Positions 45,970-58,400 of a DNA stretch of 64,000 nt are shown in pieces. Source of the stretch: Owenia fusiformis (lineage: Eukaryota; Annelida; Polychaeta; Sabellida; Oweniidae); assembly GCA_903813345.2 (NCBI GenBank), contig CAIIXF020000002.1, forward strand, positions 26,118,455-26,182,454, given 5' to 3'. Under the pieces are notes generated by a model. The model had not been told where the DNA came from. It saw only the letters and a list, made by a program, of their open reading frames with translations, and ran no database searches. Each line of letters starts with the position of its first letter. The stretch's first letter is position 1. The position numbers were made by a program, and so were the translations under genes.

Positions 45970-46508
45970 CGTAGCTTTTAAGTTAATGTACGTACCCATG
46001 ATTTGATCGTATTTTGCATTTGTTTCTTGTCACGACATATATGTATCTGTGTTTTTATTTGTAGACAAAAAATGGTTCTGTTTCGACAACTGTTTTTGTT
46101 GAAAATCAAACTTTCGACAACGGTGAAAATCAGTATCGAAAGACACAGAATACACAAGGGATAGCCAACAAAGGGTTCTTCGATTCCAATAGACTCTGAA
46201 TTTCTTTACTGAAAGGAGAATCTGCATTTATGAACTACAGTTTTTATTTCAGTTATAAACATGAGAGATTAATTCTGATGATTACCCATAATCCTATGCT
46301 GCATGTATCATAATTGCTGGAATTACACCGGAAAAAACACTAAAAGCGCTTTAGTGGAAAGCGCTTTACAAAATCGCCATCCTGATTACACCAACATTTC
46401 TAAAGCGCCTTAGGAATTTTACTTTGGAATTATACCTGTTATTTCTAAAGCGCCTTTCGTGCACTTTTAACGATCTAGATATGGAGAATATCCAGCAGAT
46501 GTGTCTAC

Positions 46509-46525
46509 AATAAATCTACAATAAA
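46509..46525 (+). terminator. Candidate polyadenylation signals after gene B
   Basis: Two AATAAA hexamers (46509-46514 and 46520-46525) lie about 310 bp past the stop codon, the first clear pair in the 3' flank. No transcript evidence. Confidence 0.35.
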
Positions 46526-46621
46526 TGTAATCCGAGAGAAAACGTTTCATTTCCATCATTTCCTGGATTTTTGCGGTGGCCAAATTGTGAAGCATTTGAA
46601 ATACGTTTCATTTCGTCTAGG

Positions 46622-48663
46622 GCAAATCAGTGGCGTAGCCAGCATTTGGTGGCCAGGGGTACCGGTTCGACTTTAAATGTTATCCACAAATCCGCCCTTC
46701 ATCGGTGTACCTCACATAAAAGCATTTTTGCATATATATTGTTGTACATACAATTTACAACCCTCCAAAAGTTCGGCAACTGTAACATCCTCATTGTATT
46801 GAGTGGTTAGCCTCCTTATGGTTGAATGCTTATTTTTATAATATGTATAGTGTAAAGAAAAAATTGAAACCTGGGGGCAAAATCATACATTTTTATATAA
46901 CATTTGTTTAATGAAATCCAAATCAAGGGCATACATTGAGCTACAGAAACATGCAATTCCTACACTTTTAGATGATTTTTGAAAAGGTTCCAATTCAAAA
47001 CATTTTTTGCTCTTCAATTTTGTAATAGATGAGTGTTCATAATGACCTCATGAACTTACAGTTAGTTACTGAAGACTTGTATATTCAATAGCAAATATTT
47101 TTGAAGAATGTAATATTTATTTAATCACGGCGCGCAATAAAAGTCGTAATGGCTGCACGAATACTCTCAATTGGTACTGACGATAGAAGTGACAGATGAC
47201 AAATAGTATTGTATTTATCCACTGTGCTCTGTAAGCTCTAAAACATTTCTTTTAAATTGTAATGCCTTGCAACAAAGAACAACTAGTTCTAATCTATATC
47301 ACCGTTCCGCTGTTTTTATTGTTAATGACGAGAATCATGAGCGTTTTGAGAATGAAAACATTTCAGATGAATTTGTGAATCATTATCAACTTTAATTTGT
47401 TTTTGGGAAATGAACATTTTATTATTTTATTAAAGAATGCTGTCAAATCCTTTTGGACACACGATTTGAAACTTGTGCAAGGCTAATACTCTAGTCTTTC
47501 TGGCAAATACACCCCCTCCAAAAGTTTGGCAACCTTTGCTCCCTCCTCTTTATGTTTGAATTTTTATTTACATAACCTGAGAGGAAAATATAATATTGAT
47601 GGAAATGTAACATGACTAAATTTCCAATGCCTCCAAATTTTCCCAATTTATTTTCTAAAGATGATTTTTTGTTCCCATGTAAACCAAGGGGAACCAATGG
47701 GCTCTATATTTAATTAGGAGATTAAATTCAACCGAAGGCCATCTGTAACTAGGTATTTGAAGTTCAAAAATCTCGATAATCCGTTGGCGATTATCAGTGG
47801 ATTATCAGGAAATACTCATTTGAAATAATAACTTAATTAAACTATCTAGACTTATTTGATATAATCCTTCTTATGTCTTTGCTTTACTCAGCAAAAGATG
47901 ACTACATCTGGCTTTTTTATTGGACAGAACTTTCCACTGCACGTAATGTGTGTACCTTTTTAACTTACACTTATATTAAGTACCAGAGACATACTTATCT
48001 AATGGCCTCCCTTAATACATTTAATTGCTAAATGACATTAACATGATCCACTTGACATTCGTGAAAAAATAGCGTAAATGCACTGAAACAGCAATAATTT
48101 AAACCTAAAATGATAAACGTGCATCTGAAAAATCAAAAAAAAATTCGCAATGGATTTATTTTTCCTTGAAAAAGTAATGAATAATAAATACCCATTCGAT
48201 CAAATGCTTGTGTTTATAAATGAAACATATGCTTTAACTCATTTCAAAATGTTTTTATTATTTGATGTTTGCTTTTGGGGTTCAATTCAGTGTCTTTCTT
48301 ACCTCCACATAGGTGAACATTTAAACATTACATATAATTCATAGTAAACAATTCACATTAACAGGTTATTTAAAGTTAACAAAATAGAGGCGCACAGATT
48401 TGAAAGAAAATGTGCTTTCATCAGTATTAAGATACTTGGTTTATTTCACCGGAGATGGAGCAGCTTTTAAGTTGGAAAATAAATTGTGCGAAATTATTGA
48501 TATTTCTTCTTTGCATAATGCCATAATGCTCCGGGATCTTCCCAAAACTAGACAATCCCAACCCGTGCCTAAGGTTGCCAAACTTTTGGAGACAATGTAA
48601 CTTTATCATTTTTTATCTACTGGTCATATAAATTGAATATATAATATGTTTCTGGTTAATGAA
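46622..48663 (+). repeat. Long dispersed repeat L1R, copy 2, between genes B and C
   Basis: A 2.04-kb copy of the repeat in intron 2 of gene A (19727-23590). It starts CAGTGGCGTAGCCAGCATT and ends GGTTAATGAATTT, with only small indels. It lacks both the M1 insertion (empty site about 47963-47985) and the ~820-bp segment present in the other copy (junction about 48362). No protein is recognised. Confidence 0.8.
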
Positions 48664-49469
48664 TTTACAATGTTTAATGCATTACTATTATTTGTTTTGA
48701 TAGAAAAATTTAATTGCTTTAAGATGAGTGTTCCCCATGTTATTACTCCATTGGTTTCAGTTCATTTTGGTCATCCAAATTCAGTATCTTTTAAGTCCCT
48801 GGAGCAATCAACTTTTCATTTTAGGAAATCGAACATGTCTCAAAGCACATTCTAATTATGCATTCAACAATATAATAAAAGGTTGCATTTTTGGTGAAAA
48901 TTAGGTCAACATTTTTGAAAAAGTATGTTGATTGGTCCACTGCCCCTTCAATATCATTTAGGTCTAATTAACTTAGTTATCATTATATATACTTTTCTTG
49001 AAGATAATGAATGGATCTAAAAGATACACCCATGTTCATGATCAGAAAATATTCATAATTCAAGTTAGAATCATTTGAAATTGTTTGCGATAACCTACGT
49101 GCTCCTTTGTGTCTCGAATATAATTTCATGCGATCTTTCTGCATGGAGTGTATTACAGATCAGCACTGAACGAAATTACCGTCAACACTGAGTGAAATAT
49201 ATGCCCAGGCATTTCCCGAAAATCATATTTTATGAATAAGAACTATTGGATTTTCAGCTATTATAAGGCGATTTTTTTCGCAGGAAGCAAAACATAGTAG
49301 CACTGGAAAATTACCTGGGCTGCAGTAGTTAAACGAGGCATTCCGCCCCAACAAGTCTTAAACGCTCAACTCATTGAGACGTGCTCAGTATCACGCATAG
49401 GATAATAGTGATCCGAGGTACCATAAGTCAGTATCGTTGCATAGGATAGCATTACTAGCAAACGGGGTC
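48664..49469. other. Upstream flank of gene C
   Basis: No gene or repeat recognised. I could not align it with the promoter blocks of genes A and B, in keeping with C being the more distant copy. Confidence 0.4.
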
Positions 49470-52400
49470 ATGGCTAACGAAGAACTAGTACAGTTCACTT
49501 GGGCAGATTGGCTTGTGTTCGGACTTGCTCTACTGGCCTCAATATTAATTGGCTTTTACTATGGATGTACAGGAAATAAGCAGAGTACCACTGAAGAAGT
49601 TTTGCTTGGAGATAGAAAAATGTCTATGGTCCCTGTGTCTATATCGATCCTCGCCACTTTTGTTTCGACAATCGGAGTTATTGGATTTCCATCTGACATT
49701 TACGACCATGGAACTATGATTTTGTATATTCTAATCGGATGCCCAATCGGCTATTTGATAACGGCACATGTTTATTTACCAATATATCATGACCTTAAGC
49801 TTACAAGCGTTTATGAGGTGAGACCCATTCTGTAATAGTGATCTAATTATATTCAAGACAGTCTAGATACCAAATGTCTGTAGGTGATCTAAACTTGTTT
49901 GTTAACGTGTAGTATTATATTCCTCCTGGAATTAGTTAACATAGAGCTCAATGAAAATTTCTTTGATAGCTCAAATACCAATCAATGCATTTGGTTCAAA
50001 TTTTATATGTTTGATGACAAAAATCAATTTCCAAGATGGCCGCTGCATCCTAAAATGGCAACCATTTTAAAAATATGGTTTTTTGATAACTAAAATACCA
50101 TTTATGGTCCAAAATAATGGATTTTGGACCAACTTTTATAGGCTAATATCTTAATGGTAAAGAACCTCTGCTCTTTTTCAATATGAATATACATTTCCAA
50201 GCTCCTATCATTTGAAGAAATAGTTAAGGCACGTTTTCTGAAAAAAACTTTTAACTATTTTTCAGTCACATTTTAAGATGGCTGAAACCGAGGGCTGGAC
50301 CTTAAATGGTGTAGCTTAACTTCCTTATATTAAACCTGAAATGGAGTTATCAAATGGAAACAATTCTCCGGTTTTATGAACTTTTTGTTTTATAATCATC
50401 TTTTATTCATTTTCAGTACCTTGAACTACGATTTAACAAGTCGATACGAATCATAGCTGTGATTCTATATTCATTTCAAATTGTAAGTACCGTAAGTTTA
50501 CGAAATTGTTTTCAAGTTGTTACAACCCTAATACAATACAAGTAATAAAAACAGTTTGAAATGTCCATTCATCTTCAGGCTATATCACAGGGAAATATTA
50601 AAATTATTTACTAGAACTGAGGAATAGACTAAGTCAACTTTGTATCATACCTGCCATGTTGTGTAACCCGAATCATACCTACGTACCTACTTGCATCTGG
50701 ATTATTCCCTCTAGTCTATATTTACCATGATTATAACTAAATAATGAATTATTACACTTTTAATCATATTTGATTGCAGCTGGTCTACATCTCCATAAGT
50801 CTCTATGCATCATCGATAACACTAACACAAGGTATTCACTTATCGCTACAAAAACTGATATTTTTACATCGTATGATTATACGGTATAAGGACTTTTGAT
50901 CATATGTCACAATCTGTGATTTGAAGGCAATTATTGTTAATTGTGTTATGGCACATTTAAACTAGCATCGATGGTGCAACTCCACAAGAAGTTTCAGATG
51001 ACTAGCTCAAATAAATGCAGATTTATGAGCGTTACAAGATTTGTAGTCTATTCCTTTACAGGTACACCTGGATTTTACACAGACATGACACCCACCTTTT
51101 GTAACAAAATTTTAGAAAAATGTTATAATGATTATATCTATGACAACTAAATCATTATGTGACTGACTGACCGGACTTTTTTCCCTGAAAGCACATAAGC
51201 AAAAATCTTTAGTATTTACAAAGTTATGTTACAAAATGTATGTGGCATTTTTTGTGTAGAATCCAAGTGTGCTTGCAAAGGGATGAGCAATATGCTGAGG
51301 AAATCTTGTAACGCTCATAAATTTTGACCCACTCGAGCTACACACATCTGAAGTTTCTTGAGTTGCTTTAAATTGCATTATGTCTACTTTAAATGTGTCA
51401 AAGAACATGTCTATATGTTAATTGACAAACAAGTTATGTAACGTAAGGTGGGTGGCATTTTTTGTGTCACCCTGTACAATTAGACAAACAGAGTATCTTA
51501 ATTGATTTCTAGGGGCTAGGTATGGTAGAGTGCTTTCCTAACCTTTACTTCCAGCAAGTTGTTTGATGTGAATTGCTGAATTCACACAATTCCAAATTCT
51601 AATTGATATGTGCTTCTTTATTTAGTTAGTGAAATACCACTCTGGGGTACCATTGTATTGAATGGTGTTGTATGCATGCTGTATACAACAGTTGTAAGTA
51701 ATAACAAAACACAAGAACTAATTAATAGGTTATAATTATTAGGTACCATTTATTTGAATTATAAAAACAAAGGAGGTTTGTGTACATTTTAACCAATCGT
51801 GCCATAATTCTCCCTAAAACCGATTAATATGCTATTGATACTGGTAGAATTGATACAAAAAGTCCTCCATTGACACAATGATCCGTAATTTATCATTTGT
51901 TTGAGGAATGACATTTTGAAGTATCTCCGTGTATTCGACTTAAACATTATTATAAGTCGAATACACGGGGATTCTTCAAAATGTCATGTAATGCATTGTG
52001 TATCTGTTTGTAAATACAAGGGTTGTTCAAAAAGTTTTGCACAAATATGTTTAATTGTGAGAATAATGGACCAATCTTGTTCATAGTTGGTCTGTATGTG
52101 CCCATACCTTATTCCCTTACACTGTCAAAGTTTCATTTATATACGCTAACTACTTGACATTTTACGGTTGCTATAGTAACCACGGTGATGACGCTATGGT
52201 ACATATCATTTTGTAAAATATAATTAGTAACATATAAAGATCAATGTTACTTAGCATGCTAAATTAACTTTCATTAACTGTCAATTTAGATTTAAACAAT
52301 TTTTAGTATAGTTCTCATGGAAAATGTGAGTCTTATCTCAATATTTCACATCTTGTTTTCTTTGGTTATGTCAAAGAATGACTATAAACATACTCTTCAA

Positions 52401-55400
52401 ACATCTTAAACAAATTACCTGATTTTGTGACGTTATCAAAGTTCTCATGAATTCAGGAAATATTGGAGAATATGGCTTGGAATAATAAAGTTGGAGCAGA
52501 AAACATTGATAGAATTCATGATAAAGAATGGGGAAACAGTATTACACAAGTTATATTCATTCATGATTAAGACATATTGCATATGATGACTCCAATAGGG
52601 TTTGTTAAGTATTCCAAGATGGAATAAGAGAAGGGAAATGTATTGAGGGTAGCTGTAGTTATGAGAGGGCTTGATATCCTATAGGTACTGATTGTTCAGA
52701 CATTTGCTAATGGACTGGACGTAATGCTACAAGTATAATGCATTACTGAAAAGGAAGATCAGATGTTAAGTACTGTATATTTAGATTAAATATAAATTAG
52801 TTATAATATAGCCAGACTAACAGCTGAAAGAACAAAGATTGACGGAATCATTTCAGTCTATAAAGGCATTCACAAAATCAATTCAATCTAATGACGTCAT
52901 ATGTACCATGGGGCCATTGGTTCAATTTTTTAAGTCAATGTATCTCAGAAAGTATATTGCTTATGGTCCTGAATTTCATATAAGCTTGTAAGAAGGGTAA
53001 TACTATCTCTGTATGAAATTTCACATTAAAATGATAAAATCTCTTCTCTTTAGAAGCTGTTGTGCAAGACTTTTCGAACGACCCTTGTAGTTATGTTACG
53101 TGATCAACTAACAAGAATTCATTGTTCCCATTTACACATACACTTTTGCAGGGAGGTATAAAAGGCGTACTTTGGGCCGATACATTACAAATCGGTCTCG
53201 TGCTTTCTGGATGTCTTGCAATTATCATCAAAGGATCGATTTCCGTCGGAGGTCTCGATAAAGCATTTGAAATATCAGCTATTCATGGTAGAATAGAATT
53301 TGACGAGTAAGTACAAGCATACATGGTGGACCACGAATAATGAGTACGTCTTTCTTTCCAAACTCTCTTTGTATTTTCCTCAAGTATTACAAAATAGGTA
53401 TTGTACCCCGAAATATAGTAGATATTTAAGTCGTGTACCAATTACCATAGTTCCGTACTAAGCTTACCTAGAAGTCAAATACCAAAATATTCTCCCCAGA
53501 TACTAAATAGTTTCGATTCACTTTCAAAACTGTTATTTTCATACCACTGCAAACTTCATTTTTACCTTCAATAACTTCTTCAATTGAATGTCATGACAGG
53601 TTGAATCCGGATCCTAGAACCCGCCATAGTTTATGGGGAATGAGTTTTGGATTTGGTTTATTATACATTGGTACGTTTTCAAGCAGTCAGCATTACGTTC
53701 AAAGATACCTTACTCTAGATACCAAAAGAAAAGCCCAGATGTAGGTACCCCGCATATTTATTTTACATATGAATGGCTGTATAGAGTCCAGACTCATTAT
53801 GAGTAAGAGTTTTTAGACTGCAATTGAAAATGGCCAAAGGTCTAACCCTAATGCATCAAGTAATTTGATTGGTTCCTTAAAGTACCTTTGGCAATCTTCG
53901 TGCGCGATGTTAACATTTATGGTTGAGTTGCGTCCGGTGCTCCCCCTTCTGATATAATTCATCTTGTGACTCGGATTTTATAGACAGTTTAAGCGTTCAT
54001 AATAAAATCGAAACGCGTTCAGCTTCAGAGTTTGTGCTAAGCTGAACAGGCTTCGAGGCAGACTAAAAGCGCTTGAAGCGCATGTAAATGTATGTGCGCC
54101 CTACATATTCTTTAATCGAATCATGTTCCTTCCGTTAATTGGTTACGTTGTTAACAATTAATCAAGCTTGAACTCTCCATTGCTTTTAAGTATTACGTGT
54201 TTTTCCATAGGTGCTATACATATGTCATTTGGCTTTGTATAGTGTCATCCTTTCTTTGCATATAGATAGTCACCTGTATTTTCTTTTGTAGAGTACTTTA
54301 CGTCAACATGGCCTTGTTTGTTGTATGTATTGGCATCATTTGCATAATAGGAGTAGTGATGTTTGCAACATATGCTACCTGTGATCCAAAAAAACTCGGT
54401 CTTGTAAAGCAATCAGATCAGGTATAGAAACACATTTCATGGGACCATACCAATATGTCAAGGTGCTGATGCACATGCTATTGATGAAAACTCTATGTTA
54501 AACAGAGCGAACATAGTAATTTATAAATATGAGGAACATGCTAAACTTATCTTATACACAAAACATTGCTACTATGGTGGAAAATGTGTGTAAACATTGA
54601 CAAAAGGTCACATAGACTGTTGCATTTCTCTGACAACTCAGGGGTTTGTGGCGATGTAGAATTCAAAATTTTAAAAATATGTGCCTGAAAATCAGGTATT
54701 CCTCAATGAATGTTTAATAAGTTCACTAATTTGGATCACACGTGCCTTATATCTCCCTTAGAAAATTCTCATGATTTCTGTACATATCATTTTATTGCTA
54801 ATTAAATTATCTTTAAAATGATACATCGTTGTTAGTGTATTTGTAACCGAATGTTAGTGTAGTAGTTACCAAAAACAGCTGTTTTGATGACAAAATTCCG
54901 GAACCTTGAAAATTTAAACGCTTGCGAACAAACAGTTCAGAGGACAATAGAATCATCGATATTGTACCTCACTTTAGTTACGTGAACTGCACTTCTTAAA
55001 CGGTTAAGTTCTGACCAAGATCCGTTTACGTAACATGTAATAAAATACGGTAACTAGGTTGAAGTTAAATGAGTTAAGAGTGCACTACCAGTGATTATCA
55101 AAGCATCTTGTGTTAAAATGGAAATTGAAAGTGACGTGATTGACTGTGCGTAACATCACATTGTGTTGATTTCATTCAATGTAAACAACTTAGTGGCATT
55201 TGTCATTTGAATAAAATATATTTTATCTTTGTCCAAGAGTGAAATAAATCATTACACTTATCAGTACATCACTTCAAATATATGTATACGTACATATTAT
55301 CGGCTGACTATTCTGTAGCACGCGGTTTGATGATCTTCTACTATTTACTCGGGGTGGAAAATTTTCTAAGAGGCTCCGCTAAGGAAAAAATGACTTTATG

Positions 55401-58400
55401 AGCTGGATGGAATTTCTGTGTATTTTTTATTATATTAGGGTGTCCTGCATAAAAGATTTCGCCTGCGAAGCATATAACTCTTGCGAACATATCTAAATAT
55501 TGGTCCGAAGAAGACATACCTTGAATTTTTTAGAAAAAATTGTCTAAAAATGGAAACTACAAGAAGTCAGAATGTTCAACTCAATCAAAGTTGTAGCTAT
55601 TCTATATCAATATTTTGTGTTATGTAAGGTTTCTCAGATATTTCAAGACCTTCATTAGTATACATGTGTCTAGAAATGTGACATTTGAGGACAAAATTTG
55701 GCATTTTTACTCATTTTCGCTTTCAGCATTAACATATAGTTCCTTATATCTCGAGTTTAATGCTGACTGGTTGTTGCATTTTTGATTAAATCTGTGCTTG
55801 TACATGTGTTCTTCCATTTAAGGTATAGAAAATGTATAGTGGACAACCAATGTTCGTATGAGAGCTTTCAGATCTCCCCTACCCCATTTATTATGGAAAA
55901 TTACCGAAAAATATGAAAAAATAAAATAACTTATAATTATAAACTTTAACAAAGTTGTAGCTATTCTATGTCAATATTATGTGTTATTTAATGTTTTTAA
56001 GATATTTCAGAACCTATTTCAATATACAAGTGGCTAGAAATGAGACATTTAAGGACAAAACTTGGTATTTTTTTATCATTTTAGCTTTCAGCAGTAATAT
56101 ATAATTACTCATATCTTGAGTTTTATGCTGTCTGATCGTTGCATTTTCAGTTAAATCTGTTCTTGTGCATGTCTTCTTACATTTAAGGTATAGAAAATGT
56201 ATAGTAGACATACAATGTTCATATTAGAGCTTTCAGATCTCCCCTACCCCATCGATTATGGAAAATAAACGAGAAAAATGAAAAAATAAAATGACTTGAA
56301 ATTATAGACTTTCATAAAGTTGTAGCTATTCTATTATCAATATTATGTGTTATTTTTAAGATTTTTCAGAACTTTTATTGGTATTCAAGTGGCTAGATAG
56401 AAATGAGATATTTAAGGGCAAAACTTGGCATTTTTTAATCAATGCTGCTTTCAGCAGTAATATATAGATCTTCATATCTTGAGTTTTATGCTGACTGGTT
56501 GATGCATTTTTGATTAAATCTGTTCTTGTACATGTCTTATTCCATTTAAGGTACTGAAAATGTATAGTGGACAAACAATGTTCATATTAGAGCTTTCAGA
56601 TCTCCCCTACCCCATTTATTAGGGAAGATGACTGGAAAATATAAAAAATAACATTAGTATACTAGTGTCGAGAAATTAGACATTTAAGAACAAAATTTGG
56701 CATTTTTCATCATTTCCACTTTTAGCAATAACATATAGTTCCTTATATCTTGAGTTTTATGCTGATTGATTGATGGATTCTTGATCAAATCTGTTCTTTT
56801 GCCTGCCTACTTTGATTTAAGGTATTTAAAAATGTATATTGGAAAGCCTGTCATTATATTCGAGCTTACATATCTCCCTTACCCCATTTATTTTGAAAAA
56901 ATAACCAGAAATTAAAAAAAAAACAATTTCAAAGTATAGACTTTAACGAAGTTGTCGCTATTCTAGATCAATACTATGTATTATTTGATATTTTCAGATG
57001 TGTCAGGAACTTCATGAGTATGCAAGTCTAAAAATTACACATTTAAAGTTGAGTTGCAAATGGGGCGGGTATTCTCTATCTTTGTCTATTGGGTTTTTCT
57101 GGTTATAATATGTTGCAAACTGCTCATGAATCTATGCAATGTATAGTACAACACTTGGAATATATTTAAAGTAATGGGGTATAGTACTGTGATAATTATA
57201 ACCAGTGATCAAGCCATATTGGTTGAATTCCCTCATATCAATATCCTAGATGCGAGTAGAAATAATCTTGATTTAAGTCATTAAAAATTCAAAATTCAGT
57301 CAAATTGATGTCATATTTGGAATGTACATGTAAAATTACATCTAGTACAGTAAAATTTTAAATGTTTGTGACTACTTTGAATTTAAAAAATAAGCAATCA
57401 AATGACCAAATTGAAACAGTTTATGTAAAAATAGAAATATTTATATTTATCCTTTTGTATATTTTAGTTTGTTTTGTAGTTTAGCTATCATATCTGTGTC
57501 CTCTTATATTTTGATACTTCTCTGCCATGTCATTTGCGGAAAAATTAACATGGCTGAAACTCCCTAAATTACAAAAGGCCACAGCTTTGCTAAACATTAT
57601 ACATTACTATCTGAAATATACAAAAGTTAGGATAAATATAAATGTTTCTATTTTTACATATACTGTTTCAATTTGGTCTTTGATTGCTTATTTTTTAAAT
57701 TCAAAGTAGTTCCTAGCATTTAAAATTTTACTGTAATATGCTTTTGAAAAGAGTTTATCAACTTTGAAATTTTAATTTTCTTTGAAAATGTGACTTCTAG
57801 GTCGGGGAGATTCCCCATAGCCCCCATGTTGTAAAATCACAAAAATGGAAATATCTTTTCTTGTGTTGGGCAGATAATATTTTCTTTTACTGGACATATT
57901 TTAATTTGTATAACTATCAGATAAATAAGGGTAATATGAAAAGTGAACCACTAAAACTGATAAATATTTACGTTTAAGGGAATTTTGTAATACCCTGCCA
58001 TGTTATTTCCCCCGAATCAGCCACCTAATTGTAATGTTGTCAAAGGCTTGGTGGTTTCCATATTACACCTAGGGGTGGTGTAATTAGGAAGTTCATGATG
58101 GATATTGGGCTTGGGGATATTTTGGCAAATGTAAACATTGTGAAATGAAGAACAGCCAACAAGATGATTTTGGAAAGGATTACAAAATGGTAAGCTGTCT
58201 TTGGTTTGTGAAGCAATGTTACCGTATCTCTAAAATTGGATGAATTTCACTTATTGCAGAGCTGCTATTGAACTTTGCAAAACTGATAGTTGCAACTTAT
58301 CTATCAAATACTGATCATGAAGAAGTTGACACTCTCCTTATGGCCGATGTCTATTACAGTGCTGCAGACAAGACAAAGGAGTTCAATGTTGAGAGAATTT

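Larger units (their letters stand above)
37030..46199 (+). pseudogene. SLC5 sodium-coupled solute transporter, copy B, with internal stop
   Basis: Fourteen exons: 37030-37377, 37852-37917, 38095-38146, 40249-40316, 40462-40616, 40874-41014, 41673-41802, 42574-42662, 43000-43127, 43231-43388, 43914-44194, 44387-44499, 45597-45685, 46065-46199. Splice sites and phases equal those of copy A, and the conceptual length is 650 codons plus stop. Codon 197 in exon 5 is TGA (40516-40518) where copy A has TGC (Cys) and copy C has TCT (Ser). Everything else reads through, including YLELRFNKAIR, LWADTLQIG, the Ser/Thr cluster after MPGLFIVTV, and four N-x-S/T sites in the exon-11 loop. A stop in the first third would remove most membrane helices. 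Explanations are a very young pseudogene, a null allele or a sequencing error; a selenocysteine reading is unlikely. The C-terminal tail is 15 residues longer than in A and ends Asn-Arg-Leu. Confidence 0.85.
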
